A stretch of 64,000 nucleotides of DNA. Source: Micrasema longulum. Its lineage: Eukaryota; Arthropoda; Insecta; Trichoptera; Brachycentridae. Both the position numbers and the translations under genes were made by a program. A model generated the notes under the pieces. The model had not been told where the DNA came from. It saw only the letters and a program-made list of their open reading frames with translations, and searched no databases. Shown here piece after piece: positions 1 to 12,129 of the stretch. Within the stretch, counting starts at the first letter, position 1. Each line of letters begins with the position of its first letter. The DNA is taken from contig JAGVSM010001150.1 of the NCBI GenBank assembly GCA_022494885.1, positions 124,001 through 188,000 of the forward strand, in the 5' to 3' direction.

Positions 1-356
1 GTTTTCGTGCTAATTAAGGTTTACTAATAAAAATATAAATCTAGATGTCCTGTTTAGAAATAGTTAGAGAAAAGTTGAAAAAATTGCTAGAAAACATTCT
101 TTAACAATAAATATTGTATGATTCTTATCAAAAACATTTTTCACTTTGTATTTTATTAGAATTTATCAAATCGCTATGCAAGGATTGTTGGTAGGTAAGT
201 ACTACGATTGACAATTTCAACACCAAGGATTAATGACACTACTTTCCTTTGATGGGAAATACCCATAAAGTGAGTGCTTCAAATATACATTTAATACATT
301 TCTTTCCTTCCATTCCTCCCCTCGTCTCGTATTCCCTGTGCGAATTTCCATTCTAC

Positions 357-392
357 GCCGACCGCCGCCACCGCCGCCGCCGCCGCCACCGC
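357..392. repeat. Imperfect CCG/GCC microsatellite in the leader
   Basis: This is a run of CCG units with a few CCA interruptions just upstream of the ATG at 413. It is the most GC-rich spot in the first kilobases and fits a 5' UTR or promoter-proximal segment. Confidence 0.8.
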
Positions 393-412
393 TAACCCCC
401 TTCCCTTACGAG

Positions 413-440
413 ATGAGTTTTGGTCGACTTTTGTGTCTCG
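413..440 (+). CDS. First coding exon of a candidate host gene (start of a signal peptide or membrane anchor)
   Basis: The ATG at 413 opens a 28-nt coding piece that ends in the consensus donor GTAAGA at 441. It encodes MSFGRLLCL plus the first base of a Gly codon. Joined in phase to 4038-4083, it gives a 25-residue N-terminus with one long hydrophobic run after an Arg, as in a secretory signal peptide or type II membrane anchor. The 5' side is unusually CG-rich for this window and holds a CCG repeat, as expected for a leader exon near a promoter; I see no clear TATA box. The protein family is not recognised. Seen: ATG, donor, phase match. Inferred: that it is transcribed and spliced. Confidence 0.55.
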
Positions 441-1194
441 GTAAGAAAGGAAACGATTCTCCTTTTACTTTGAGAACAACTTCACTCTCATGAGTCACCA
501 ATATCACAAAAGCACCGCTAAATCAAAGTTGTCAAGTTTTTGATAAATATTATAATGAGGAAGCTCAGTAGTTTTTTAATGATTTATTATTTGTTATTAG
601 ACTATCAAACTAAGCCAAAATTGTCACCGCTACGATTTAAAAATAATTTTACCGTGACGTCACTAGCTGTCATCAGTAAGTTTTTCTGATTGGTGATTAG
701 GCTTCCCAGAAATTGGAAATCAATCCAACGCTGTGGTTGATTAATTATTAAAAAAATATATTTATTCATACAAAGATACATTTAACAAAAATAATAATAA
801 CGAATCCTTAAATCGAGGTCAACTGCCCTGTGTTAAGTTGTGATACAACATAGTGAAATTTATAAGCATTCATATTATTAAATAATACTCAAAATATAAA
901 TTAATACATAACCCCAAATTTTAATAAACAACTGGACAACACGTTTAATAGTACACGAATTTATGCAATGTCTTACAGCAGTCTTCTGCACTGGTCTCTT
1001 CCCTTAGACAAAATCCAAACTTGTACACTTCTCTGAAAAATAGCTTTCATTTTGACGAACTCAATTTGTTAACCTAGGATGTTGAACACTCTGGGCACTA
1101 CAAAAGAGAAATTTGTCTGAACGAAAGTCGAACGTATTTTTGGTATTCAACAATTCAAATTATAGGAATTACCCGCTAAGCCTGTATTCTAGAG

Positions 1195-1340
1195 GCTTGC
1201 CAGCAAATGGGGAAGAGAGGATATGGAAGGAAGCTATGAACAATACACCCCAAAACCCAGACCATTTGGATTTTTTCTTGAATTAAACTCGTGACGCCAG
1301 TTTCATAGCTGGCCGTCTAACCAACTGTGCTACGGTACCT
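1195..1340 (-). repeat. tRNA-derived SINE fragment
   Basis: Read on the minus strand from about 1339, the sequence starts GGTACCGTAGCACAGTTGG, a tRNA-like acceptor and box A, and continues to a box-B-like GAGTTTAATTC near 1280-1290. It then passes into non-tRNA sequence. This is a SINE head, not a functional tRNA: the box B is degraded and there is no proper cloverleaf. Confidence 0.55.
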
Positions 1341-2504
1341 GTAGCAAAAGTTTGTAACGAATTTAAAAGAAGTTAATTTTTATAAACATAATTTTTATTA
1401 TTTTTTTATGCATTTTCGAGATATTTCGACATACATTCAAATACTCTAATTTAAGCTGCGTGTAAGAAAACATTGTTAACTTATATAACTGAACTTCTTG
1501 ATTATTATAAATATTATTTTTAAACACAAAACCGTCCTCTTAAAAGGCATTAAATCGAATAAAAACAATTACTCATACCTTCTTATTCTCATTCTTTAAG
1601 TTGGGGGTCAGTGTTAAACAAGCTCCTGACGTCACTGCGACCTGTAAAGATCTATTGTGACGGGTTCTCGTTAATAGTTCTCGCCCTCAGAAACCAGGAG
1701 CCTTATGCTGGAAAGATGTGACATGTTGTCATCCACTCGACAATAGTCGATTGGGCATCTTGATTGCGTTGTCATAATGCTATTCTTGAAAACCCTCGGA
1801 CAATGGACAATTTAATTGGAAAAACAAATGAGAAAGTGGCAACACTAACAAATCCGTATTTTTCTATGGCTCTCCTAGCACACGCAAACCTTTATTATTT
1901 CTTGTCAGACTTCTGTATTGAATATTTTGTGTATGGAGTTTTATGAAAAATTTTAAGAAAATGTTTTCTTGAGACACTGCAATATTTATAATTATTATTT
2001 GCCTGTGACATAACACGAATATTATACATCTACATGTTATTAGAGATATTTAATATGCATTTAATGGATTTTAAAAACATATTGTATAATATACGAGTAT
2101 ACCTCAAATACGACGAGCGATAAAATAATTTTAAAATCATGTTTCTAGTGAAACTTCATTTGATAATGGATTACAAATAAGTGCAGTTGTATTTGTTGCA
2201 AATTTGTTGATACGTCATCATTATAATACTGATCAGTGTTGTAAATTTTAAGTTAAATACAACAAAAAAACACACTCATCATTCAAACATAAATGCCGAG
2301 CTTTTTTATAAAAAAGAAGTTTGACAGCTGAAGTTACGATGCCGCATTCGATTGTCAATGTCGAGTGCTTTGGGGCACTCGAGATAAAGTCGATTGGTTT
2401 TTAATCGACTGCATTCGTATGCGTGGTTCAAGAATACTGTCACTCAGAAAGTGTCATCATTTTTGAGGGCTCAGTATTAATATGACAATGATATTATACA
2501 AACC

Positions 2505-2595
2505 CACTTGAGAAGGGAATATGGAAGTCTAGGCATTAACAGTCCTTATGAACTGTCGTCGGTTGATTTAAGTTATTATTTTACGCATTTTGTAA
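2505..2595 (-). repeat. Foldback/MITE family fragment
   Basis: It matches, in reverse orientation, the repeated core found about ten times in the window (the stretch around ATGGAAGTCTAGGCAT and GGTTTAAGT). It is diverged and truncated at both ends. Confidence 0.5.
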
Positions 2596-3239
2596 CATCC
2601 CGTCCAATTTTTTTCGCTAAAATTACCTTATTTTACCATTATCCTTCTCTTTTTGGCCTTTTTAAATGATTTAAATTCCAAAGAATGGTTTTCCCAAGTT
2701 CCAGTAAACAAAGGATTTACGTATAACAGATAATGCTGAACAAGGAACAATGACCCGCATGGTCCCACTTCTGTTGACAGTCCCAGTATCCCGAATCCGA
2801 CCCATGAATATCTCGGGACAGTAAACACGGCGAAATACACGTGGGATGACTGCCTTCTGACGTCATTAATATTCACTAATACTCAAATCAAACAAGGCAT
2901 CTCAAGGATAATTTAATATTTTGAGAGTCCAAATTTTCGCGTACAATAAAGTTTTGGAATCTTTTCAGTGATAAAGTTAGTGGAATTCATCGGTAACAAA
3001 TGTACAAATATTTTTATTTAATTTACAAAAGTTTGCATAGAGTGAAGTAAGGAATGTCTCAATCGGATATAAAAATATGTCTTTAAATTCTCTTCTTGAT
3101 ACTTGGCAATCGCGATGAGAATCATCCCCTTCAGGGGTTACCTTTGTACTTTAGGATTTATTTTTTGGTGACTGATCTGAATTGCTTCGGAATAAAAAAA
3201 ATAAAAAAAATAGATAAAATAATAATTCAATCTGATGTT

Positions 3240-3500
3240 ATTTTTTTTTATTTGAAATTTATTTATTAACACTAACGGATTATTACATTCATTTTACAAA
3301 AACAATGTATCATTTTTTATTTATACTCTGTTGTTGATAATTATATTTTTTACGCCTTTTGAAAAGTTTGTCTGAGTCTTTTGTTTAGTTTTCTCTAGTA
3401 GTTAATTGTATAATTTCAGTCCCTGATTTAATAGCCTCGATTGTCCTCGTCTTGTTTCGGAATGTTGTATGTGGTATTGTTCTGATATTCTTGTATTATG
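3240..3500 (-). pseudogene. Jockey/CR1-like LINE 3' fragment
   Basis: The minus-strand translation near 3402-3500 reads NTRISEQYHIQHSETRRG and then QSRLLNQGLKLYN. This C-terminal RT tail is shared with the fragment at 58650-58905 and, more distantly, with 29.5 and 53.5 kb. A TAAATAAA-type 3' tail lies on the low-coordinate side. It is heavily 5' truncated and not coding. Confidence 0.5.
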
Positions 3501-4037
3501 TATATGTATTAAATAACAATAATCGACATAGGCTATTGTGATAGAAGTAAATACAGTTTTTGCTACCATTCGTGTTTGCAATATGGTTATGACGATAAAT
3601 GACAATATCTGATAAAAACTTTCCAAATGTTTTGCCTAACTTACAGTGAAAGCATTGCAGTGGAGTTAAATTCAATTCAAGTTGCGATATATGAAATTGT
3701 CTCCATGGCAGGAATGGAGTTAATGTACTCCAAGATATTGCACTGGATATGTCATCCAATTTCATTATTGAGTTAACGTCCTGTGGGCAACACTATTTGT
3801 CTTACATAGTACAATGTATTGTATTCAATAGAAAATGCTGAGTTGCTTCTCAAGTCGTTGCTCTAGATTTAAGGTGAAATTTGGCGCGTGTATATTTCAT
3901 CGATCTGTGGTCTTTGACCACCTTACATAAAATTGTTATCATTATTTTGTTTTTATAATTTGAATGTACATCCTTTACCCTTATTTTTTGTAAATCAGTA
4001 TCTGTAAAATAATTTAATGTTTTTTTGTTTGTTACAG

Positions 4038-4083
4038 GATTAATCGCCCTTCTACCAATGGCAATATGGGTATTGATTTATCG
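4038..4083 (+). CDS. 46-nt microexon, rest of the hydrophobic N-terminus
   Basis: A T-rich tract ending in TTACAG at 4032-4037 is a good acceptor, and GTAAGT at 4084-4089 is a perfect donor. The 46 nt start with GA, completing the split Gly codon from 413-440, and read GLIALLPMAIWVLIYR with the last Arg codon (CG + N) left open. The exon therefore enters at phase 1 and leaves at phase 2. The hydrophobic stretch spans about residues 6-24 of the joined protein. Two independent good splice sites plus an in-phase hydrophobic peptide make chance unlikely. Intron 1 would be 441-4037. No database family is recognised. Confidence 0.6.
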
Positions 4084-4259
4084 GTAAGTAATTCCACTAA
4101 TACAAAAAAAAACACTAAATACATATACGAAAAAACAGTAACACTGATATTATAAAGGTTGATTGGAAAACGCAATGATTGGCCGTCAATAAACATTTAC
4201 AATGACTAAAGAGAAACAAGATTTTTCGATCATATAAAATATGTATGGGTTTTTAAACT

Positions 4260-4665
4260 GACTTATTTATTTATGTATATGCCCAATGGGCATTTTTAAG
4301 GACACATTTAAACATATGAAATTATTATTAAGGAAAGTGAAAATACACAGTGGTATATAGTAGACTTGGTGGTAGTGAAAGCGTGAGAGAGGTGTTTTTA
4401 AAAAAAAGAATATTTTTTTTGTTTATCTATTTACATAGAATTTTAATAACAAAACTATATTTAAAAAAATAAATATATCTTAAAATTAAGCATTACATCT
4501 TAATTTATTGAATTTGATTCAGTGATCGTTTGAAAGAAGACAACTTGTTATCGAAGAAATTAATACTGGTATGTCTGTTGGCAGAACTAAGAATTCTGGG
4601 CATAGTTAGTTCTATGGTTATTGGTATGAAAGAGTAAGTTTATCTGTAGTAACATGTTATATTTT
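4260..4665 (-). repeat. LINE 3' region (same family as 22.25-22.99 kb)
   Basis: The segment is colinear with 22250-22500, sharing the GATTCAGTGATCGTTTGAAA stretch and the GGGCATTTTTAAG-like end. In the 22-kb copy the upstream part encodes an RT C-terminus on the minus strand, so this is the 3' end of the same LINE family with internal changes. Confidence 0.55.
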
Positions 4666-7050
4666 CTAGAGGGTAAAGATGACTATAACAACAAAATTAC
4701 GAGCAGTTAAAAAGTATTGTAGGTATGCCAAAAAATACATTTTCAAAATAAACATCTAAACTATAGAAACATTTGTATCAAACTTTACTTTTAAATACGG
4801 GCTTTTTCATTATTTCCTTTTCTTTTTTTTGAAGGGTGATTATTGATAGGATTGAGTCGAGGTCAATTGAGTATGGAAATGAATGCAAGTGGATGCATGG
4901 GAGCTTCTACCCAGTTGGAGGTTGACAAGAAAATTGTAGGCTTTGATGCGTGTTTATTACATTTGTAAATGCAGTAACAGAAAGGGTAACTGCGTAAACG
5001 TTTTACTTGTGTCACTCGTCATTAAACTGGACGACACGTTGAAACTGACTGACTGTGTTACTGACTGTGCTGACTGACTGTGTGACTGACTGTGCTAAAG
5101 GAGTGACTACTTATATATTGTCCAGTGTTTAATTTATTTCCTAGTGAGATCTTGATTTCGTTAACTACTTTTTTGGCTGTCTGCAATTTTGTCCATACTG
5201 CCGTCAAAAGAAAAAACGGCGCATCTAACATTTTTAAAAAAAATGAATTAAATACATATTCGGAATCAGGAAAAAAATACGCATGCACTAAAAATACATC
5301 TAACTTCCTAAAATAACCACAACCCTTTTTTCACTTCATTTTCACTAGTAAATGAGACTAAACTGCAAAAAGTCTAGAAGATTACTAAATATAAAATGAT
5401 GTTTTGACTTATATAATTTTATAAAAGCTGATTAAAATACTTATTTTTTATTCTATTCCGTTTTTAAAAACATCTGAAATAAATGTTCATACTCGTTTTG
5501 AATTAAATTTAGATCTGTTGGTAATTTCAAAGTCAATTAATTATTAGGTCGGCGTTACTCGTTTGAAAAGCAGTAAATGGCCAGTAACGTCTATTTTATT
5601 TAGTTAAGTAGAATCAATTCGCATATTAACACAAAAAAAACGTTTACTTATTTACTAAATAAAAAGGGGGTTTCTAGCTAGAAATGTCTTTTTATTGCAG
5701 TATAACATATTTTCTTGTATTTTTTTTGACTAAAAAGAAAATGAAAATGTTAATTTTTAAATATATACGTAAAATTTAATAAAATTATTTCATAGATTCC
5801 GTTAGGACAAACCATAATACGTACTGTCGCATAATAATATACATAATTTTTGTAGTATTTTTTACACAGGGAATTTTTTAATCTTCGAGTTAAAAAATAT
5901 TTATTTTCTGCGTTTTTGTTTTATGTAGAAACTTCCTTCTTTCCTATGACGGCAGTGTACGGCTGATATCTGCGCACGTCAGTAGTAATTTGTCATCAAT
6001 AATTTAGGTGTTTCAGTAATCAATTGTTTACACAGAGATATTTCGTGATTTATTTTCTGCTTTGTCCTTAATATGATAGAAGGTCAGCTGACAGTGGGTA
6101 TTTATTTCCCGGTGAACTTGAAACCCCCACACCACTCTTCGCCTAGCGAAATAGTCTCGCGATACAAAGATATGTTTCCTTTTAAAATTGTTTCTTACGA
6201 AGTAAGGAAGACAACCTCCTACAAAATGGAATGACTAAATAGAATATCTAACGGATTCCTCATTGAACACTACCCTTAACATTGCCTAGAACCGGGAAGA
6301 ATAAGGGCGCATCATTTACCTAGAGCTTCATATCCCTGGACGACTAGAACACTTACTTGGCACTGAGCAATACGACGAAGTAGAATTAGATAATTTACAA
6401 CGTTGAGGTGATTCAAACAACATAATTTATGGAATTTTATCGATTTGCTGAAAGAAATAACCACGCAGACAAAGTCTTAAGGTTTATATTTTGTTAAAAT
6501 CACGGCAAAAAAAATGTCTTATCCACTTCTTTAAACACAATTTGCTTTCTTTTTTTTAAAACACTTTTTACTTTCTCTTTTTTTATTAAATATTTGCTAT
6601 TTTAGACATATGTATTGGATTAATTAATTTATGAACATATACTTCCAATGCTTTTTTATAATATGTGATCGTTTTTTTATTTATTTTTTAAATATTTATT
6701 TAATTAAAAAGTACACATGGGTAAAAATTAAGACACAGAAACAAGGAATACATCTTATAAATACAAAAACCTCATCAACAAGCCACCTTTTGTGGCTTGT
6801 TGGTGAAACTGAACTACACAAATATTAATCCTTCTTAAACATAAATATTATTACATGTACAATTACAATCAAAATAAGGAGTCAAAATAGTTTAAATGTA
6901 TCCGCTAAATCAAAAATAAGAAAAATAAATACTTGTATCATGAAAATAAACAATACACATATAAATCAAATTTGAACACATTATTTATAGACAATTAATA
7001 TAATAACTCTTAATTAAGAAGCCAATTTCTGATTTGAAAAAATATTGGCG
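4666..7050. other. AT-rich stretch with no recognised gene
   Basis: Apart from the short CTGACT repeat, I see homopolymer-rich non-coding sequence. The segment 5940-6420 is less AT-biased and may be unique host DNA, but no exon with matching splice sites stood out. Confidence 0.4.
5043..5100. repeat. Degenerate CTGACTGTG tandem repeat
   Basis: CTGACTGACTGTG-type units are repeated four to five times with small variations. A looser version of the same words occurs at 41985-42035. Confidence 0.5.
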
Positions 7051-7054
7051 TTGT

Positions 7055-7212
7055 TATAATTTACCAAAATATTTCAATTTCGGTGACCATTTCCAACGAG
7101 TTGTAAATAACTCACTTTCAGAAAATGGAAATCGAGTTAGGGAAAAGTGGGGTTTCAACCTCAGACCTCTGATTCGCGAGTCCGCAACATAGCCAAGGGA
7201 CCACAAACCGAT
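7055..7212 (-). repeat. SINE family B copy (tRNA-derived)
   Basis: It shares with 51815-51978 and 56945-57125 the motif ACGAGTTGTAAATAACTCAC, then an antisense tRNA-like head (a degenerate GATTCGAAC-type box B, then GTGAGTCCG-type arm and ACCACAACCCG). Read on the minus strand, the tRNA-like end comes first. This copy is the most diverged of the three. Confidence 0.65.
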
Positions 7213-7329
7213 TCACCGATACAATGACTTTTTCAAATACGTATTGAAATTTTGAAAAAGAACCCCATATACATGTATGATATTATAACCACGAAAGGAC
7301 TTTTGTGTGTCTACCGGTTTCAAGACATT

Positions 7330-7572
7330 TCAAATACAATCATCATCATCACTCCCTTCCCGCACCTAATGTACATATATTGATCATTTCTGTTACATGA
7401 AGGTAAGGTGATCAGTCTCACGCTTCAGGTACCAGTCCAGGGACTATGAAATATTCTAGTGTAAAAACATCTTTGTGAAAATAAATGTTTCATTTCAATC
7501 ATGTCAGGAATCGAACCCGAGACCTCTAGCGTGGTAGGCGAACGAAGCTGACCATCATACCGCGAGGCCAAC
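7330..7572 (-). repeat. SINE family A copy (tRNA-derived)
   Basis: On the minus strand the head runs GCCTCGCGGTATGATGGTC (box A) to a perfect box B, GGTTCGATTCC, followed by a body containing GTTACATGAAGGTAAGGTG in plus orientation and a CATCATCATC tail. Other copies or fragments lie near 13.0-13.6, 30.7, 34.3, 35.7, 46.0 and 56.75-57.2 kb. This is the best-preserved uninterrupted copy here. Confidence 0.75.
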
Positions 7573-7579
7573 AAAATAC

Positions 7580-8470
7580 AAATACAATAGACACAGAGAA
7601 GTCGGTAAGCGGTAGTACATTAATGTTTACGAATATTTATTGAAATGCTTGGCGACAAAGTTAATTTTTTTAAAATGAGTCAAAAATTGGCATTTATTTT
7701 ATTGATTCTGTTCTTAAAAATTGCAATTAAATATAAAGCTTGCCAGTTTAGAAAAAAAACGCACAAAAAGACGAATAAAGAATAATAAATAAACGAGGCT
7801 CGAGACGGAGTCCTTGTGGAAATCCAAACGAGATATTTTATGATTTTTTAATATTAATAATTGGTCAGCTGGAAGAAACTAACACATGGAAATAATCCCT
7901 TCAATAGACAAGTACGTGTTCGAATAAAAAGTCAAATGGAATTATTTATTACGGAATTAAATGAATTCTCAACAAACACGTACATAAATGACCGTTTTCT
8001 TGGGACGGAGTGACAAGCCTCGGTACGTGACTGTATTAAGTAGATAAATATTAACCCTTCGATACAGCCAACTGTAAACAGTAAATCAAGCACTATGTAC
8101 ATATAAGTGGTGTTGGTAATTCTAAGGAGATTTTCACTTGATCCCCACAAGATTTCACGGGGCGTTGTCAGAATTACGTCCTCGGACTCCGGTAATGAAA
8201 TATGTATTAGTTAAAGTGATATCTTCTAAAGGGACCTTATGAATAAACATTGTAGATTTTCATGACCTTTTAGGTACATGACATTTTTTGGGTTGTTATG
8301 CATGTATAGATTGAGACGGTCAGCACATAATTGACGTAATGAAAAAATCGATAAATTGGCTTCAACATTGGAAAAGGTCTTGCGTTTTATAAACTAGAAG
8401 TAATTGGATCCGCTTTACCCTAACCATTGATACTTACATAATTATCACTTTATATATACCGCTTTGAAGC
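7580..8470. other. No recognised gene
   Basis: AT-rich sequence in which I see no coding, RNA or repeat signature that I can support. Confidence 0.4.
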
Positions 8471-8477
8471 ATTTGAC

Positions 8478-8815
8478 ATGTGGATCCACCGTAGATTGTT
8501 AAGAATATCTTGGACTGATATGATAACCAACAATGAAGTATTTCGTAGAGCCAATACTAATAGAGAACTATTCACCACTGTTGGGCTCCGTAAGATTTCA
8601 TATTTTGGCCATGTGTTGAGAGGTGATAAATATGCAATACTTCAGCTTATCACGAAGGGGAAGATCGAGGAACGTAGAGGGGTCGGAAAAAAACAGTTTC
8701 CTGGTTTCGAAACATCAGAGCATGGACCAGGATTAGAACTGTGGAGGAGCTGTTTTGCACTGCTCGGGATAGAGAAGCTTTCTCCCGAGTGATCGTCAAC
8801 GTCGGGGAGACCTGA
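8478..8815 (+). pseudogene. C-terminal tail of a LINE endonuclease/RT polyprotein
   Basis: The 104-codon frame starting MWIHRRLLRISWTDMITN carries the post-RT tail seen at the end of insect non-LTR polyproteins: ISWTD, then YFGHVLRG, then a basic EERRGVG segment. A frameshift near 8750 moves the ending to another frame, where DREAFSRVIVNV is followed by TGA. The RT catalytic part is absent, so this is a 5'-truncated dead copy. The 3' flank near 8935-9030 has a GCGCTATATAA-type end that also occurs near 52.9-53.0 kb. Confidence 0.65.
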
Positions 8816-9059
8816 GTGATGTTTTGAAAAAATCCTAAAACCCACTTGCTCTCTAAATCGTGTGAATAATTTTGTAGCATGTGGTAACAAAGTAAATTGT
8901 TTTACTCAAATTGAAATTTCAAAAGTAAAAATTAAATTTATTTATTTATATAATTAATTTGTAAAGCGCTCTCGAGGTATTTATTACATTACGGAAATGG
9001 CGCTATATAATTTATCCACAATAATATTTTTTTTTTTTTTGTATATTTCTAGTGAATAA

Positions 9060-9985
9060 AGTAAAATATATTATGTACGTAAAAATTAAGTTGATCCTTT
9101 TATTATAAGAGACAAAATAATTTTATGTCATCCTAAATATCCGATCATGGGAAAATTATTTGACGTAAATATGAGAACAATTTATAATTTAAAAAAATAA
9201 ATAAAAAAGTCACCCTCTTGATTCAATATTAAATAAATTTAAAAAGGATCCCAGTCGAAACCCCTGTGGGACTCTGCTTAATCATCCAGTCAAATGGAAA
9301 TGATTCGTTGGTTGAATTTTGATCTTGTCTTTACTGTCAGTTTTGGTCACATGTTGTAATCACACATTTACCTAAACCGTTCATCCCTTAGCAATCTCTC
9401 TCATCCCCCGCCTAAGAGTAATAAAGTAAACCTTCCTGTCGTCCTTAGATCCTTAGATTGCCGACTTTAATCCTTCCGCCCATACAGAAATGATCAAACA
9501 GGACTTGAAATCTAAGCGTTATTCACATTTAACGAATTATTTTACATGCAGAGAAAACGCTTTGACGAAGCTAATGAATAAAAAAATATTAAGTATTTAT
9601 TTCGTTTCACTTATTTCTACTATTGTGATAAAATAATTGTTTTTTGTATTTATTAATGCGTTAAACGTAATAAATAGTTTACTGAATTCAAAATAACATA
9701 CTTTACCCCTTTCTATTTGCCTATGGGTGAAAAGGTGTAAGGTTAGTATTTTTACAAGATTTATTGTACAATTACCGATGAGGTCTTATTAAATTATTAT
9801 TTAAGAATGGGTTTCAATTTCTGAAAACCATTATTTTCAAATCGGCGATTTTTGTCTTTCCATTTCTACAACAGTAAATTCTAGGTTGTAGAAAATAATA
9901 TGTTCACTAATGTTACTAAATATAAGTATATAACCACTGACCGGCTTTTTATGACTACCGGTTTGGAGACGTACTCATCTCTTCG
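9060..9985. other. No recognised gene; short LINE or Penelope-like scraps
   Basis: AT-rich sequence. Near 9930-9990 there is an ACTACCGGTTTGGAGAC-type stretch like those found beside Penelope-like and similar insect repeats; this is a weak similarity only. Confidence 0.3.
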
Positions 9986-10055
9986 TCAGGACACTATCCT
10001 CTCTGCCTACCCTTACGGGGAAACGGCGTGATGGTTTGTTGTTGATGTTGTAATA
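9986..10055 (+). repeat. 3' end of RTE-like LINE family (TTG tail)
   Basis: CTCTGCCTACCC and then ACGGGGAAACGGCGTGATGG, followed by TTGTTGATGTTG, is the same 3' terminus as at 12710-12776 and 27930-27990. Only the last ~70 bp are present, a short 5' truncation typical of LINE insertion. Confidence 0.7.
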
Positions 10056-10059
10056 TAAA

Positions 10060-10665
10060 AGTAAGCTACGGTAGAACCACAACCAAGTATAGGGGATACG
10101 AAAGGTTTATATATCAATAGACATTGTAGCGTGAGTGGGATGTTTGCTGATGCTAGACTTCTCCACAAATAAGCTACTGTGACATGAAACAACAGTCTTT
10201 AACCAGACCAGATTCTTACTATGAGATAAAACGCCGCGCCGTGTGATCTTCCAAAAAGTTAAAAAGAAAAATAAAAAAAATATTTAAAGTTAACATCTTT
10301 CCTTTTAAGTTTGTCCCTCCCTTCTAGAGACTTTCCCTCTCTGTTGCAATAGTTTCTTCTTCGAGGGTGGGGAGAGAAAGCATAAATGTATCCGTCTCTT
10401 AGAGAAATTAAATCACTCTTCTCTTTCATTTTGCCTCCATTTTATTTGTCGGGGTAACCCAAAGAGAAGAAATTGTCAAAGAAAACAAAAAATCGACTAA
10501 CTTTTTTGGTTTTTAGAATTCTGATAGATTTCGTAAACCGCGAACTCCACACGTTCAATAGTCTATTTTTTCGGACTTTCAGTGATTTTAGCATTAAATT
10601 AAGATCTTGTTAATTTTAACCTTCAAGCTCCTCCCCTTCCCAAATCCCTACCACCACCCATATTC
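10060..10665. other. No gene seen; pyrimidine-rich stretch
   Basis: A polypyrimidine segment (10300-10450) with CCCTCCCTTCT-type words and a GGGTGGGGAG run. No supported feature. Confidence 0.35.
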
Positions 10666-10671
10666 CTACAT

Positions 10672-11530
10672 ACCACTTAATAATACTAACCTTATTTTTG
10701 GTGCATGTTCGGACATGGTGGTGTTTACATCCTCTTTAATTTCATGTAATGTATGTATTTTTTCGTAAATACTATGCATATTACGGGATGGTAAAGGTAA
10801 AAGTGATTTTTGGTATTTGCATGTTGGTGTAGAATGCCACATCACTGTATCTTTGCATACAAATCTCGCTTCCACTACATTCATACATCTTCTCATGTAA
10901 TCGCGAAGATTATTCAGACTTTTGACATGTTCATCTTCAAGTATTAGTTGGATTTGGTCATGCCATGTATTTCTGCATCCATTAACATGCGCATTGTAAA
11001 TATTCTTAACCGTTCTTTCGCTGTCCATTTGCTCTTCGTCTCCAAACCAGCGCAGAGCGCCTATTTTGATTTAGTCGATAATGCTAATCTCAGCCTTACG
11101 TAATGTACGGATCTCAACATTTATGCATCTATCGTACATACTTTTACCACACATTTGCCTGAGAAATCGCATTTCACCGCATTCAACCTACTTTCATCCC
11201 TGTTTTTACAAGTCCACACTTCGCTCTCATACATCAGGGTCAAGACCGGGACTCCATTGTGAACTACTAATTTTGCCTCTTGCGACAAACATTTATTTGC
11301 CAAGGTTGATTTGAGTGCACCTTTCACTCTGTTCTCGGCACTCACCCTCCTTTCAATATCTTTCTCAGTCATTCCAACCCTAGTCAATATACTTCCCAGA
11401 TACACGAATTCCTCTACTTGTTTTAGTATAACTCCATTCACAGTGATTTCACATTTAGCCATGCTTTCATTTCTTTCAAAAACCATCACATTCGATTTAT
11501 CGACATTTAATTTATCGACGTTCACTCGTA
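10672..11530 (-). pseudogene. RTE-like LINE, RT C-terminus and tail
   Basis: On the minus strand, 11525-11121 encodes the end of an RT (VDKSNVMVF, VNGVILKQVEEFVYLGSIL, KDIERRVSAENRVKGAL, VPVLTLMYESEVWTCKN). The other frame, 11028-10666, continues with MDSERTVKNIYNAHVNGCRN and RRCMNVVEAR. At least one frameshift separates them, and the 3' terminus seen in other copies is replaced by unrelated sequence. It is the longest piece here of the family also at 12.13-12.78 and 27.65-27.99 kb. Confidence 0.7.
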
Positions 11531-12125
11531 TATTCCGGCGTGAAAAGCAGCCCGTTAAAATTTAAAACGGATCAATTTCCCTTCGGGAGTTTCCATTGTG
11601 TAATACCTCGGATTTAATACAGTTTCCCCTGACCTTTCGTTATCAAATTAATTTGAAAGTCGCCAGAATCCCAATATGCTGAAGCTATGCATATTCTATG
11701 TCCCGATTAACATTTCATGATCCTACTTGCATATTACATCGCCCTGAAATCCCTTCGCGTGACGTCACTCCACCCCTTCCTTGAATATTGACCGAATTCG
11801 GGGTTTGTTCATTTATAGTTTGAATGAGTTTTGTGGACCATCCTAATCAAATATAGGTCTGACAATTATTTTGGAACTACTATCTATATTTCATAGTTAT
11901 TTAAATTTTTAATCAAAATATTTCTTGTTAACGAATGCATTGCATGTGCCCCCAATCAACGCCGATTATCTAGAGAGCCTGGGCAAGTTCTCATCCTATC
12001 TACCGTCCCTGATCGTGTTACTATGAGCTGTTTTTCTGTATTCAATAAATGTACGCAAAATGGTATCAAAAAATAAATATATAAAACAATATTTCTTAAA
12101 TAAAATTCAACACCAAGCAATTTGG
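11531..12125. other. Unique-looking non-coding sequence
   Basis: Contains CGTGACGTCAC (11758-11768), a CRE-like palindrome TGACGTCA, within a moderately GC-rich patch. No exon or RNA gene is recognised. Confidence 0.35.
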
Positions 12126-12129
12126 CAAA

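Larger units (their letters stand above)
441..4037 (+). other. Candidate intron 1, mostly unique AT-rich sequence
   Basis: This stretch runs between the donor at 441 and the acceptor at 4037. Apart from the SINE near 1.2-1.34 kb, a foldback fragment near 2.5 kb and a LINE tail at 3.24-3.5 kb, I see no coding sequence. Two perfect 8-bp hairpins lie at 2361-2410. Confidence 0.5.

Noticed and set aside
1195..1340. Possible tRNA gene (also at 7.5, 25.86, 30.7 and 51.9 kb)
   Set aside because: Box A/B-like words occur, but spacing, mismatched arms and repeated non-tRNA bodies show SINE heads rather than functional tRNAs.
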